Notes: generated by a model not told the origin, from the letters alone. 64,000 nucleotides of DNA from Nocardioides plantarum (GCF_006346395.1 NZ_VDMS01000001.1:620001-684000), one strand, 5' to 3'. Counted from the first letter of the stretch, positions 7,940-17,041 are shown. Made by a program: numbers and translations.

Positions 7940-8977
7940 ATGAAGCTGTCCACGATGCTCATGTACGACGGCAACCCGCGTGCCGCCGCCGACCAGGTCG
8001 TCGACCTCGAGAGGGCCGGGCTCGACGTGGTCTGGGTCGCCGAGGCCTACGGCTTCGACTCCCCCACGCTCATGGGCTACCTCGCCGCCAAGACCGAGAA
8101 GGTCCAGATCGGCTCGGGCATCCTCAACGTCTTCTCCCGCACCCCCGGTGCGCTGCTGCAGACCGTCGCCGGCCTCGACAACGTCTCCGGCGGCCGCGCG
8201 ATCCTGGGTCTCGGCGCGTCCGGCCCGCAGGTCATCGAGGGCTTCCACGGCATGCCCTACACCCGACCCCTCGGCCGCACCCGCGAGATCATCGAGGTCG
8301 TGCGGATGGGCCTGCGCCGCGAGAAGCTCGAGCACCAGGGCCGCGACATCACCCTGCCACTCCCAGCCGACCAGGGACTCGGGCTCGGCAAGCCGCTCAA
8401 GCTGCTCACCAAGCCCGAGCGGGCCGACGTACCGATCTGGGTCGCCGCACTCGGCGACAAGAACGTCGAGATGACCGCCGAGCTCGCCGACGGGTGGATG
8501 CCGCACCTGGTCTACCCCGAGAAGGTCAAGGAGACCTGGGGCGGTCCGCTCGCGGCCGGTGCGGCCAAGCGCTCGGCCGACCTCGGCCCGCTGCAGATGA
8601 CCGGCGGCGGCGTCCTCGCGATCGGCGAGGGCCCCGAGGTGAAGTCGATGCTCGACTTCGCCCGACCGATGTTCGCCCTGTACGTCGGCGGCATGGGCGC
8701 GCGCGGCAAGAACTTCTACAACGACCTCGCGGTCCAGTACGGCTACGAGAAGGAGGCCGCCGAGATCCAGGACCTCTACCTGTCCGGCAAGAAGGACCAG
8801 GCCGCTGCGCTCGTGCCCGAGGAGTGGCTCGAGGCGGCCAACCTCGTCGGCCCCGCGTCGTACGTCGCCGAGCGGGTCGAGGCCTTCCGCGAGGCCGGCA
8901 TCACCCACCTCAACGTGATGCCCGCCTCCGCCGACCCCGCCAAGACGCTGGCGGAGCTCAAGGAGATCGTCGGCTAA
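7940..8977 (+). CDS. LLM class F420-dependent oxidoreductase
   Basis: TIM-barrel oxidoreductase of 345 aa in the luciferase-like family that uses F420 rather than FMN. It begins KLSTMLMYDGNPRAAADQV with DVVWVAEAYGFDSPTLMGYLA (about 31-50), then IGSGILNVFSRTP (about 57-69), GRAILGLGASGPQVIEGFHG and the catalytic-region GRTREIIEVVRMGLR. These are typical of methylene-H4MPT-reductase-like F420 enzymes (usually 330-350 aa). An AGGAG lies before the ATG, unlike the leaderless genes here. The operator at 7901..7917 links it to the MerR regulator and the acyl-CoA dehydrogenase next door. Its substrate is unknown; a fatty-acyl or other lipid-derived compound is an inference from context. Confidence 0.88.
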   Translation: MKLSTMLMYDGNPRAAADQVVDLERAGLDVVWVAEAYGFDSPTLMGYLAAKTEKVQIGSGILNVFSRTPGALLQTVAGLDNVSGGRAILGLGASGPQVIEGFHGMPYTRPLGRTREIIEVVRMGLRREKLEHQGRDITLPLPADQGLGLGKPLKLLTKPERADVPIWVAALGDKNVEMTAELADGWMPHLVYPEKVKETWGGPLAAGAAKRSADLGPLQMTGGGVLAIGEGPEVKSMLDFARPMFALYVGGMGARGKNFYNDLAVQYGYEKEAAEIQDLYLSGKKDQAAALVPEEWLEAANLVGPASYVAERVEAFREAGITHLNVMPASADPAKTLAELKEIVG

Positions 8978-8980
8978 CCC

Positions 8981-9080
8981 GTTGGGAGTTTCACCGCTGG
9001 GGCGGTGAAACTCTTGGTTCTAGGACGAAACTTCGTGTGGGCGGCGGGAGTTTCACCACTTGAGCGGAGAATTTCCCAAC
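8981..9080. repeat. GGGAGTTTCACC palindromic element, copy 1 (family A)
   Basis: 100-base element: a palindrome GGGAGTTTCACCGC..GCGGTGAAACTC, a mini-hairpin ACGAAACTTCGT near the centre, then a second, more decayed palindrome ending TTCCCAAC. The ends GTTGGGA and TCCCAAC make the whole an inverted repeat. It fills the gap between convergent LLM and MerR genes. Two other copies are at 13029 and 43808. Confidence 0.88.
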
Positions 9081-9091
9081 GCCTGCGCGGA

Positions 9092-9817
9092 TCAGTCGCG
9101 CGCAGCCAGCGACCGGGTGATGACCGCGTTGGCGGCGCGCTGGAAGCCGTGGACGACGGCCTCGAGGGTCAGCCGCCGCAACGTGGAGACAGTCTCCTCC
9201 AGGCGGCGGGCGTCGTCGGGCGAGGTGCTCTCACGGCGGTAGGGCTCGAGGACCTGCTCGTGCAGGATCGTGGTGAGCTCGTCGGCCAGGGCCTCCATGT
9301 GGCGGCGGATGGCGGCCTCGGCGAGGCCGAGGCTCTCGCGCGGCACGTCGACGTCGAGCAGCCCCAGGCCGACCGGCAGCGACGCCATCACCCGCCAGCC
9401 GCCGTCGGCCTGCTCGACGGCACCCAGCCGGGTCAGCAGCTCCAGGTCGGCCGCGGAGAGCCGGCGTCCGGCCTTGGCCTCCAGCGCCCGTCGGGTGAGG
9501 ACCTCCGGGGGCTCGGAGGACCACGAGGTAAGCATCGCGCGCTGCAGCGCGAGCTCCTCGACGCTGGCGTCGACCGGGATGGAACCGAGCACGCGCTCGG
9601 CGGCCTGCAGCGTGAACCCGTGGTCCTGCAGCGCGCGGACCAGCTCGAGCCGCGCCCGGTGGACCGGGCCGTAGTAGGCGATGCGCCCCTGCCGCACCGG
9701 CGGCGGGACGAGACCGAGGCTGGCGTAGTAGCGCGTGGTGCGGACCGTCGTACCGACGGCGGCGGCGAGCTCGTCGATCGTCAGCAGGTCGGGGTCGACC
9801 TCGGGGGCTGCGCTCAT
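9092..9817 (-). CDS. MerR family transcriptional regulator
   Basis: DNA-binding regulator of 241 aa. The N-terminal winged helix (about 12-80) shows LLTIDELAAAVGTTVRTTRYYASLGLVPPP and GRIAYYGPVHRARLELVRALQDHGFTL, classic MerR. The C-terminal 150 residues are alpha-helical without the Cys pairs of metal sensors, so a lipid or other organic ligand is more likely. Its own promoter has TACTGT seven bases before the ATG, buried in the palindrome TGACAGTAGTACTGTCA, which suggests autoregulation. The gene is divergent from an acyl-CoA dehydrogenase and shares its operator arms with the LLM gene upstream, forming a small local regulon. Confidence 0.9.
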   Translation of the reverse strand: MSAAPEVDPDLLTIDELAAAVGTTVRTTRYYASLGLVPPPVRQGRIAYYGPVHRARLELVRALQDHGFTLQAAERVLGSIPVDASVEELALQRAMLTSWSSEPPEVLTRRALEAKAGRRLSAADLELLTRLGAVEQADGGWRVMASLPVGLGLLDVDVPRESLGLAEAAIRRHMEALADELTTILHEQVLEPYRRESTSPDDARRLEETVSTLRRLTLEAVVHGFQRAANAVITRSLAARD

Positions 9818-9822
9818 GACGA

Positions 9823-9839
9823 TGACAGTAGTACTGTCA
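9823..9839. promoter_or_regulatory. MerR-type operator, MerR/acyl-CoA dehydrogenase divergent promoter
   Basis: TGACAGTAGTACTGTCA, perfect 8-base arms around one base. It overlaps the putative -10 box TACTGT of the MerR gene and lies 53 bases before the acyl-CoA dehydrogenase start. Its arms TGACAGT and ACTGTCA equal those at 7901..7917. Confidence 0.7.
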
Positions 9840-9892
9840 CATCAAGAGTGGCACACCCGCACTGGCGACACCGATGACCCATGGAGGACAGC

Positions 9893-11041
9893 ATGCCCGA
9901 GACCCCGACCATCTACGAGCAGGAGCACGAGGACTTCCGCTCCTCGGTGCGCGCGTTCATGGACAAGGAGGTCGTCCCCCACCACGCCCAGTGGGAGAAG
10001 GACGGCCAGGTCAGCCGCGAGGTGTGGACGAAGGCCGGCGAGATGGGCCTGCTGTGCTTCGACGTCGACGAGCAGTACGGCGGCGCCGGCATCAGGGACT
10101 TCCGCTACAACGCGATCGTCGCGGAGGAGATCAGTCGGGTCGGCGCGAGCGGGCTCGGCTTCCCGGTCCACACCGACATCATCGTCCCCTACATCAGCTC
10201 CCTGGGCACTGAGGAGCAGAAGCAGCGCTGGCTGCCCGGCCTGGTGAGCGGTGAGCTCATCTCCTCGGTCGCGATGACCGAGCCCGGCGCCGGGTCCGAC
10301 CTGCAGGGCATCCGCACCAGCGCGATCGACAAGGGCGACCACTACGTCCTCAACGGCTCCAAGACCTTCATCTCCAACGGCATCATGAGCGACCTGGTCA
10401 TCGTCGTGTGCCGCACCGACCCCGACGCCGGCCACCAGGGCATCAGCCTGCTCGTCGTCGAGCGCGGCATGGAGGGCTTCGAGCGCGGCCGCAACCTCGA
10501 CAAGATGGGCATGAAGGCCCAGGACACCGCCGAGCTGTTCTTCGACAACGTCCTGGTGCCCAAGGAGAACCTCCTCGGCAAGGAGGGCGAGGGCTTCATC
10601 CAGCTGATGGTCAACCTGCCCCAGGAGCGCATCTCGATCGCCGCGATCGCCGTCGCCGCGATGGAGAACATCATGGAGATGTGCCTGACCTACGCCAAGG
10701 AGCGCGAGGCCTTCGGCAAGCCGATCGGCAAGTTCCAGCACAACCGCTTCATGCTGGCCGAGATGGCCACCGAGGTCTACATCGCCCGCCTGTTCGTCAA
10801 CGACTGCATCCTCAAGCTCAACGCCGGCGAGGTCGACACCTCGCTGGCGTCGATGGCCAAGTGGTGGACCACCGAGCTGCAGAAGAAGTTCGCCGACCAG
10901 GGCGTCCAGCTCCACGGCGGCTACGGCTACATGTCCGAGTACCCCATCTCCAAGGCGTACGTCGACTCCCGCATCCAGACGATCTACGGCGGCACGACCG
11001 AGATCCAGAAGGAGATCATCGGCCGGATGCTCGGCGTCTGA
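9893..11041 (+). CDS. acyl-CoA dehydrogenase
   Basis: FAD-dependent acyl-CoA dehydrogenase of 382 aa, full family length, catalysing alpha,beta-desaturation of an acyl-CoA. Motifs are ISSVAMTEPGAGSDLQGI (flavin and substrate binding, about 122-139), a helix reading ERISIAAIAVAAMENI, LHGGYGYMSEYPISK and the C-terminal QTIYGGTTEIQKEIIGR. The position of the MCAD catalytic Glu is Gly here, so the base is probably supplied from the other helix, as in long-chain and isovaleryl types. The start at 9893 follows a GGAGG at good distance; another ATG lies 12 bases upstream. It is divergent from the MerR gene and shares the operator between them. A long-chain acyl-CoA ligase follows 113 bases later on the same strand. 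Confidence 0.93.
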   Translation: MPETPTIYEQEHEDFRSSVRAFMDKEVVPHHAQWEKDGQVSREVWTKAGEMGLLCFDVDEQYGGAGIRDFRYNAIVAEEISRVGASGLGFPVHTDIIVPYISSLGTEEQKQRWLPGLVSGELISSVAMTEPGAGSDLQGIRTSAIDKGDHYVLNGSKTFISNGIMSDLVIVVCRTDPDAGHQGISLLVVERGMEGFERGRNLDKMGMKAQDTAELFFDNVLVPKENLLGKEGEGFIQLMVNLPQERISIAAIAVAAMENIMEMCLTYAKEREAFGKPIGKFQHNRFMLAEMATEVYIARLFVNDCILKLNAGEVDTSLASMAKWWTTELQKKFADQGVQLHGGYGYMSEYPISKAYVDSRIQTIYGGTTEIQKEIIGRMLGV

Positions 11042-11046
11042 GCCGA

Positions 11047-11063
11047 CCCTCCCCGATCGGGAG
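11047..11063 (+). terminator. possible hairpin after acyl-CoA dehydrogenase
   Basis: CCTCCC and GGGAGG flank a short loop five bases after the stop codon. No T-run follows, so it could instead be a weak attenuating hairpin before the acyl-CoA ligase. Confidence 0.35.
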
Positions 11064-11154
11064 GAAACCTTCCGCGCGGGTCGCACGTTCGCCACACTGT
11101 GGCCACGTGTGACGCGCGCCACGCCTGCAGTCGACGGAACCCACCAGGAGAGAC

Positions 11155-13017
11155 ATGCCCCAGAGCCCCGACGTCCTGTCCGAGCGAGCCCGGGTCCAGG
11201 CCCTGGTCGAGGGGCGCACCCTGCCCACCGCCCTGGCCGAGACCGCCGCGTCGGCGGCCGACCACCCGGCGTACTCCGACAAGCACGACGTCCCCGAGGG
11301 CGAGGCGTGGCGCACCCTGACCTGGAGCCAGACACGCGAGCTGGCGCTCGACGTCGCGGGCGCGCTCATCGGTCTCGGCGTCCAGCCGGGTGACACGGTC
11401 GCGATCATGGCGACCAACCGCATCGAGCACTTCGTCGCCGACATCGCGGCCGTGCACGCGGCGGCGACGCCGATGTCGATCTACAACACCCTCTCGCCCG
11501 ACCAGGTCGCCTACGTCGCCTCCGAGTCGCAGCCCAAGGTCGCGTTCCTCGAGACCCCCGACCACCTCGCGCGCTGGCAGAGGGCGCTGGCCGAGACGCC
11601 CAGCACGACGACCGTCGTCCTGATCGACGCCGAGGCGCCGGCCGGCGACGACCGGTTCACGACGTGGACCCAACTGCTGGCCGACGGGGCGGCCTACCGC
11701 GCCGAGCACGAGGCCGAGGTCGCCGCCCGCGCCGGCGAGCTGAGCCCCGACTCGCCGGCGACGATCCTCTACACGTCCGGTACGACGGGCAACCCCAAGG
11801 GCGTCGTGCTCACGCACCACAACGTGCTCTACGAGGCGCAGTCCACCCTCGAGGCGGCCGGACTGTTCGACCCGCAGGTGGGTGTCAGCTACCTGCCGCT
11901 GGCGCACATCGCCGAGCGGGTGCTGGGGCTCTACGGCCCCCAGATCCAGGGCAGCCACGTGCACGCGATCGGCGACCCGTCCCAGCTGCTGGCCACGCTG
12001 GGCGAGGTGCACCCGACGGCGTTCTTCGGCGTCCCGCGGGTCTGGGAGAAGATCAAGACCGGCATCTCCGCCAAGCTCGCCGCCGACCCCGACCCGGCCA
12101 GCCGCAAGCTGGTCGAGGACGCCATGGCGGCCGGGCTCGCCTATATCTCCGCCCAGGAGGTGGGCGGCGTGATGACCCCCGAGATCGAGCAGGCGTACGC
12201 CGAGGCCGACGCCGCCATGCTCGGCTTCCTACGCCTGATCCTCGGGCTCGACCAGGTCACCTGGTGCGGCTCGGCCGCGGCACCGATGCCCGTCGACGTC
12301 GCCCGGTTCATGGCCGGGCTGGGGCTGACCGTCTTCGACGTCTACGGCATGACCGAGACCTGCGGCGCGATCACCGCCAACGGCCCCGGCGGCTTCCGTC
12401 TCGGCACGGTCGGGCGCGCGACGCCCGGCATGGAGGTCAAGCTCGGCGACGACGCCGAGATCCTCGTGCGCGGACCGGTCGTGACGCCGGGCTACCACCG
12501 CCAGGCCGAGGCGACCGCAGCCCTCATCGACGCCGACGGCTGGCTCCACACCGGTGACATCGGCACCCTCGACGACGACGGGTTCTTCGCGGTCGTCGAC
12601 CGCAAGAAGGAGCTGATCATCACCTCGGCCGGCAAGAACATCGCGCCGTCCAACATCGAGAACTACCTCAAGGAGTCGCCGATCATCGGCCACGCCATGG
12701 CCGTGGGCGACAACCGCCCCTACGTCGTGGCGATCCTGACCCTCGACGGCGAGGTCGCCCCGGTCGTCGCCGCCAGCATGGGCATCGAGTTCAGCGACCT
12801 CGCCGAGCTCGCCCAGAACCCGCAGATCCTGGCCATCGCCCAGGCCGCCGTCGACGCGGCCAACGAGCGGCTCTCCCGCCCCGAGCAGGTCAAGGCCTTC
12901 GAGCTGCTGCCGACCGAGTGGACCGCCGAGTCCGAGGAGCTGACCCCGACGCTCAAGCTCAAGCGGCGCGTGGTCAACACGAAGTACTCCGACGTGCTGG
13001 ACCGGCTCTACGGCTGA
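11155..13017 (+). CDS. long-chain fatty-acid--CoA ligase (FAA1/FadD15-like)
   Basis: Adenylate-forming enzyme of 620 aa that activates fatty acids to acyl-CoA. The AMP-binding P-loop is ILYTSGTTGNPKGVVLTHHN (about 204-223); later motifs are YLPLAHIAER, VYGMTETCG (about 396-404), WLHTGDIGTLDDDGF and RKKELIITSAGKNIAPSNIE. The length and the domain between motifs fit the long-chain FAA1 group. A GGAGAG lies before the ATG. It follows the acyl-CoA dehydrogenase and faces another acyl-CoA synthetase, so this block handles activation and beta-oxidation of carboxylic acids. The chain specificity is not evident. Confidence 0.93.
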   Translation: MPQSPDVLSERARVQALVEGRTLPTALAETAASAADHPAYSDKHDVPEGEAWRTLTWSQTRELALDVAGALIGLGVQPGDTVAIMATNRIEHFVADIAAVHAAATPMSIYNTLSPDQVAYVASESQPKVAFLETPDHLARWQRALAETPSTTTVVLIDAEAPAGDDRFTTWTQLLADGAAYRAEHEAEVAARAGELSPDSPATILYTSGTTGNPKGVVLTHHNVLYEAQSTLEAAGLFDPQVGVSYLPLAHIAERVLGLYGPQIQGSHVHAIGDPSQLLATLGEVHPTAFFGVPRVWEKIKTGISAKLAADPDPASRKLVEDAMAAGLAYISAQEVGGVMTPEIEQAYAEADAAMLGFLRLILGLDQVTWCGSAAAPMPVDVARFMAGLGLTVFDVYGMTETCGAITANGPGGFRLGTVGRATPGMEVKLGDDAEILVRGPVVTPGYHRQAEATAALIDADGWLHTGDIGTLDDDGFFAVVDRKKELIITSAGKNIAPSNIENYLKESPIIGHAMAVGDNRPYVVAILTLDGEVAPVVAASMGIEFSDLAELAQNPQILAIAQAAVDAANERLSRPEQVKAFELLPTEWTAESEELTPTLKLKRRVVNTKYSDVLDRLYG

Positions 13018-13028
13018 GGCCCGACCCC

Positions 13029-13126
13029 GTTGGGAGTTTCACCACCGCGGTGGTGAAACTCCTGCCGGTACGACGAAACTTCGTGACAGATGCGGGAGTT
13101 TCACCGCTGAAGTGGTGAAACTCCCA
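13029..13126. repeat. GGGAGTTTCACC palindromic element, copy 2 (family A)
   Basis: 98 bases, the best-preserved copy. Palindrome one is GGGAGTTTCACCACC with its complement; the mini-hairpin ACGAAACTTCGT is at the centre; palindrome two is GGGAGTTTCACCGC..GTGGTGAAACTCCC. It starts 12 bases after the acyl-CoA ligase stop and lies between convergent genes, the same setting as copy 1. Confidence 0.9.
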
Positions 13127-13172
13127 CCGGGGGCGCTGGGGCGCCCCACACCTCGGCCGACGCAGGTCGAGG

Positions 13173-14708
13173 TCAGCTCGTCGCGTACTCCTCCCTGAGC
13201 CTCCCCTTCACCATCTTGCCGGTGGGGGTGCGAGGCAGCTCGTCGCGGAAGTGGATCTCGCGCGGCACCTTGAAGTGCGCGATCCGCTCGCGGGCGTAGG
13301 ACGTCAGCTCGGTGGCCAGGGACTCGTCGCCCTCGACGCCGGGGGCCGGCTGCACGAAGGCGACGACGCGCTCCCCCATCTCGTCGTCGGGGACCCCGAG
13401 CACGGCGATGTCGAGGACGGCCGGGTGCAGGGAGAAGAGGTCCTCGATCTCCTGCGGGTAGATGTTGACGCCGCCGCTGATGATCATGAAGGCCTGGCGG
13501 TCGGTGAGGTAGAGGAAGCCGTCGGGGTCGAGGTAGCCGAGGTCGCCGACGGTGGTCCAGTTGGGGTGGTCCGGGTGCTGCGTGGACGCCGTCTTGTCCG
13601 GGTCGTTGTGGTACTCGAACGGGGCGCCCTCGAACTCCTCCCGCTCGAAGTAGAGCGTGCCGATCTCGCCCGCCGGCAGCTCGGCGCCGTCCGGGCCACA
13701 GATGCGCGGCCGGCCGATGAGCGGCACCCCGACCGATCCGGGGTGGGCCAGCCACTGCTCGCTGTCGATCATGGTGCCGCCGTTGGCCTCGGTGGAGGCG
13801 TAGTACTCGTTGACGATCGGGCCGAGCCACTCGATCATCCGGTGCTTGACCTCGACCGGGCAGGGCGCGGCCGCGTGCACCACGCACCGCAGCGACGACA
13901 GGTCGTACGACGCCCGCACCGGCTCGTCGAGCTTGAGCAGCCGCACGAACATCGTCGGGACCATCTGGGTGTGCGTGACCCGGTGCTCCTGGACGGCCGC
14001 GAGGAAGTCCTCCGGGTCGAACCTCTCCATCATCACCAGCGTCCCGCCGAGCGCGTGCACGACGCCGCCGAACCGCAGCGGCGCCGCGTGGTAGACCGGC
14101 GCCGGCGACAGGTAGACCGTCGAGGTGTCGAAGCCGTAGAGCCCGCCGAAGATGGTGACGTACTTGTAGCCCGGCTCGTCGACGGCGTAGTCGGGCAGCG
14201 GCAGCTTGATGCCCTTGGGTCGCCCGGTCGTGCCGGAGGAGTAGAGCAGGTCGTCGCCGTGCGGCTGCTCGGGGAGCGGGTCGTCGCCGGCGTCGGCCAG
14301 CGCGGCCTCGTAGTCGCCGTACGACGCGACCGGGCCGCCGAAGGCCAGCCGCTCCTCGACGTCGACGTCGAGGGCCTCGACGAGCGCAGCCTTGGCCGCT
14401 GAGACCACCAGGGCCCGCGCCCCGCAGTCGCGCACGATGTAGGACGCCTCGTCGGCGCTGAGGTGGTGGTTGACGGCGGTGATGTAGAGACCCGAGCGCA
14501 GCGCCGCCCAGTAGACCTCGTAGGCCTCCGGCGTGTTGTCGCTGACCAGGGCGACGACGTCGCCGGGCCGCAGGCCCGCCGCGCGCAGCCGGTGGGCCAG
14601 GCGCAGGCTGCGGTCGTCGAGCTCGGCGTAGGTCAGGGTGCGGCCGGACCCGGCCATCACCAGGGCGGGCTTGTCGGGGTGGGTCGTGGCCCAGGTGCCG
14701 GGATACAT
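13173..14708 (-). CDS. acyl-CoA synthetase (FadD4-like)
   Basis: AMP-binding acyl-CoA synthetase of 511 aa. Motifs are LLYSSGTTGRPKGIKLPLPD (about 160-179), YYASTEANG, GDLGYLDPDGFLYLTDR, GVNIYPQEIEDLF and the C-terminal catalytic Lys region LPRTPTGKMVKGRLREEY. The Ser in YSSGTTG and the compact length resemble mycobacterial FadD4-type enzymes rather than the FAA1 group of the convergent gene. A 15-base palindrome sits five bases upstream of the ATG and may be an operator. An MMPL transporter begins about 115 bases away on the other strand. Substrate unknown. Confidence 0.9.
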   Translation of the reverse strand: MYPGTWATTHPDKPALVMAGSGRTLTYAELDDRSLRLAHRLRAAGLRPGDVVALVSDNTPEAYEVYWAALRSGLYITAVNHHLSADEASYIVRDCGARALVVSAAKAALVEALDVDVEERLAFGGPVASYGDYEAALADAGDDPLPEQPHGDDLLYSSGTTGRPKGIKLPLPDYAVDEPGYKYVTIFGGLYGFDTSTVYLSPAPVYHAAPLRFGGVVHALGGTLVMMERFDPEDFLAAVQEHRVTHTQMVPTMFVRLLKLDEPVRASYDLSSLRCVVHAAAPCPVEVKHRMIEWLGPIVNEYYASTEANGGTMIDSEQWLAHPGSVGVPLIGRPRICGPDGAELPAGEIGTLYFEREEFEGAPFEYHNDPDKTASTQHPDHPNWTTVGDLGYLDPDGFLYLTDRQAFMIISGGVNIYPQEIEDLFSLHPAVLDIAVLGVPDDEMGERVVAFVQPAPGVEGDESLATELTSYARERIAHFKVPREIHFRDELPRTPTGKMVKGRLREEYATS

Positions 14709-14712
14709 GTCA

Positions 14713-14727
14713 CGACTGTGTCAGTCG
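14713..14727. promoter_or_regulatory. operator-like palindrome before acyl-CoA synthetase
   Basis: CGACTGTGTCAGTCG, perfect 6-base arms around TGT, beginning five bases upstream of the start at 14708. This location would block initiation when bound. No matching regulator gene is adjacent. Confidence 0.5.
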
Positions 14728-14823
14728 CCACGTCAGGGAACCAGAGATGAGTTTGCGTCCCGGCGCCGGTCTATCGGGGGAAACCCCGATGCCGAACGTC
14801 GACACCCCTGGAAGGGTGACTCC

Positions 14824-17007
14824 ATGCACCGTCAGATCGCCGGTCGGCTGACCGGCCGCATCACCAAGTGGATCGTGCTCGTCGGGGTGCTCGTCATCGC
14901 CGGCCTCATGGGCTCCTTCAGCTCCCAGCTGGCCGACGTCCAGAACAACGAGGCGTCCTCGTGGCTCCCCGAGTCCGCCGAGTCCACCAAGGTGGCCGAC
15001 GCCCTGTCCGCGACGGTCGACCCCAACGACATCCCGACGCTCGTGGTCTACAGCCGCGACGAGCCGCTCAGCGACGACGACTTCGCCGCCATCGAGGAGC
15101 AGGCCGGCAAGATCGCCGAGATCTCCGGCGTCACCGAGGCCGGCGTGCTGACCCCGGCCAAGGCCGAGCAGCTGGCCGCGACCGGCGCCCCGGTCCCCCC
15201 GCTGGTCTCCGAGGACGGCGAGGTGGCCTACGTCTACCTCACCTTCAACTTCGGCAAGGACGGGTGGGCCAAGATCCCGGCCGCAGCCGACGAGATCCGC
15301 GACATCGCCACGATCGACGGCGTCCAGGTCCACCTCGCCGGGTTCGGCGGGCAGGCCGCCGATGCCGCCGAGGTGTTCGAGGGGGTCGACGGCGCCCTGC
15401 TCGGCGCCACGTTCCTCGTCGTCATCGTCATCCTGCTCTTCACCTACCGCAGCCCGGTGCTGTGGGTCCTCCCCATCGTCAGCGCGGCGGTCGCCTACAC
15501 CGTGGCCGCCGGCGTCATCTACCTGCTCGCCAAGTACGCCGGCCTCACCGTCAACGGGCAGAGCCAGGCGATCCTCGGCATCCTGGTCATCGGCGCGGGC
15601 ACCGACTACGCCCTGCTGCTCGTCGCCCGCTACCGCGAGGAGCTGCGCCGCCACGAGGACCGGCACGAGGCCATGGCGTTCGCCCTGCACCGCGCGGCGC
15701 CGGCGATCCTGGCCAGCGCGGCGACCGTGGTCGTCGGCCTGCTGTGCCTGGTCTTCGCCGACCTCAACTCCACCGCCGGGCTCGGCCCGGTCCTGGCCGT
15801 CGGGGTCGCGGTCACCGTGCTGGTGATGGTCACCCTGCTGCCGGCCATGCTCGTCATCTGCGGACGGTGGCTGTTCTGGCCGATGCGACCCCGGTTCGGC
15901 AGCCCCGAGCCGACCGCGTCCGGGTTCTGGTCTCGGGTCGGCAACCGCATCGTGCCCCGGGCCCGCATGGTCTGGGTGGTGACGGCCGGGATCCTGGTCC
16001 TCGCCTGCCTCGGCCTGTTCAAGCTCGACGCGTCGGGCATGTCGACCGAGGACAGCTACACCAAGGAGTTCGACTCCATCATCGGGCAGCGCATCCTCAC
16101 CGAGCACGGGCTCCAGGACTCCTCCAACACCGTGCAGGTGGTGGCCGAGACCGACCGGTTCGACGAGGTCACGGCCGCGCTCGAGAGCGTCGACGGACTC
16201 GGGTCGCTCACCGAGGTCCGTGACATCGGCGGTGGCCGGTCCTACGTCGAGGCCGCCCTCTCCGAGGACATCTCGTCACCGGCCGCGTTCGACATCGTCG
16301 AGGCGACGCGCGACGCCGTCCACGGCATCGACGGTGCGGGTGCGCTCGTCGGCGGCGGGTCGGCGTTCTACCTCGACACCAAGGTCGCCTCCAACCGCGA
16401 CAACCTGGTGATCATCCCGATCGTCCTGGTGGTCGTGTTCCTGATCCTGATCGGACTGTTGCGCTCGCTTCTCGCACCGGTCCTGCTCATGGGCACGGTG
16501 GTGCTGTCGTTCGGTGCCGCGCTCGGCATCTCCACGGTGCTGTTCCAGGAGGTGTTCACCCGGCTGCCGATCTTCGACAACGCCGACGGGTTCAACTACG
16601 CCGATCCCGGGTTCCCCCTGTTCACGTTCGTGTTCCTGGTGGCGCTCGGCATCGACTACAACATCTTCCTGATGACCCGGATCCGCGAGGAGACCGCCAC
16701 CCACGGCACCCGACGCGGCACGCTCATCGGGCTGTCGTCGACCGGCGGCGTCATCACCTCGGCCGGCCTGGTGCTGGCCGCGACCTTCCTGGTGCTGGGC
16801 ACGATCCCGTTCGTGTTCCTCACCGAGCTCGGCGTCGCGGTCGCGCTCGGCGTCCTGCTCGACACGCTCATCGTCCGCTCGGTCCTGGTGACCGCCCTCA
16901 ACCTCGACCTCGGCGGCCGGATCTGGTGGCCGAGCAGGCTCGACGCCGACAACCGGCCGCTGGAGCCGGAGGACGACGAGCCGACCAAGGAGTCGGTCGG
17001 CGTGTGA
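14824..17007 (+). CDS. MMPL/RND family transporter
   Basis: Inner-membrane transporter of 727 aa with the twofold RND/MMPL layout: an N-terminal helix (IVLVGVLVIAGLMG), a periplasmic domain, a five-helix block (about 190-380) containing GAGTDYALLLVARYREELRR, a second periplasmic domain, and a second helix block with LGIDYNIFLMTRIREE. The paired GTDY and GIDY motifs carry the proton-relay Asp residues. Mycobacterial MmpL relatives export lipids or siderophores; here the neighbours are acyl-CoA synthetases, so a lipid cargo is plausible but unproven. A GGAAGG lies before the ATG. The acidic C-terminal tail (EPEDDEPTKESVGV) is cytoplasmic. Confidence 0.92.
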   Translation: MHRQIAGRLTGRITKWIVLVGVLVIAGLMGSFSSQLADVQNNEASSWLPESAESTKVADALSATVDPNDIPTLVVYSRDEPLSDDDFAAIEEQAGKIAEISGVTEAGVLTPAKAEQLAATGAPVPPLVSEDGEVAYVYLTFNFGKDGWAKIPAAADEIRDIATIDGVQVHLAGFGGQAADAAEVFEGVDGALLGATFLVVIVILLFTYRSPVLWVLPIVSAAVAYTVAAGVIYLLAKYAGLTVNGQSQAILGILVIGAGTDYALLLVARYREELRRHEDRHEAMAFALHRAAPAILASAATVVVGLLCLVFADLNSTAGLGPVLAVGVAVTVLVMVTLLPAMLVICGRWLFWPMRPRFGSPEPTASGFWSRVGNRIVPRARMVWVVTAGILVLACLGLFKLDASGMSTEDSYTKEFDSIIGQRILTEHGLQDSSNTVQVVAETDRFDEVTAALESVDGLGSLTEVRDIGGGRSYVEAALSEDISSPAAFDIVEATRDAVHGIDGAGALVGGGSAFYLDTKVASNRDNLVIIPIVLVVVFLILIGLLRSLLAPVLLMGTVVLSFGAALGISTVLFQEVFTRLPIFDNADGFNYADPGFPLFTFVFLVALGIDYNIFLMTRIREETATHGTRRGTLIGLSSTGGVITSAGLVLAATFLVLGTIPFVFLTELGVAVALGVLLDTLIVRSVLVTALNLDLGGRIWWPSRLDADNRPLEPEDDEPTKESVGV

Positions 17008-17027
17008 CCACCTTCTCAAAGCCTGCC

Positions 17028-17041
17028 TAGAACACGTTCCG
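17028..17041. promoter_or_regulatory. KstR-like operator, fbiC upstream region
   Basis: TAGAACACGTTCCG contains the perfect palindrome GAACACGTTC and matches TNNAACNNGTTNNA at all but the last base. It lies 21 bases after the MMPL stop and about 40 bases before the fbiC -10 box. Two sister sites occur at 20997 and 47728. Confidence 0.5.

Noticed and set aside
7150..9063. Long plus-strand open frame across the F420 reductase and LLM genes
   Set aside because: Antisense and out-of-frame shadow of two well-supported genes; composition is not protein-like.
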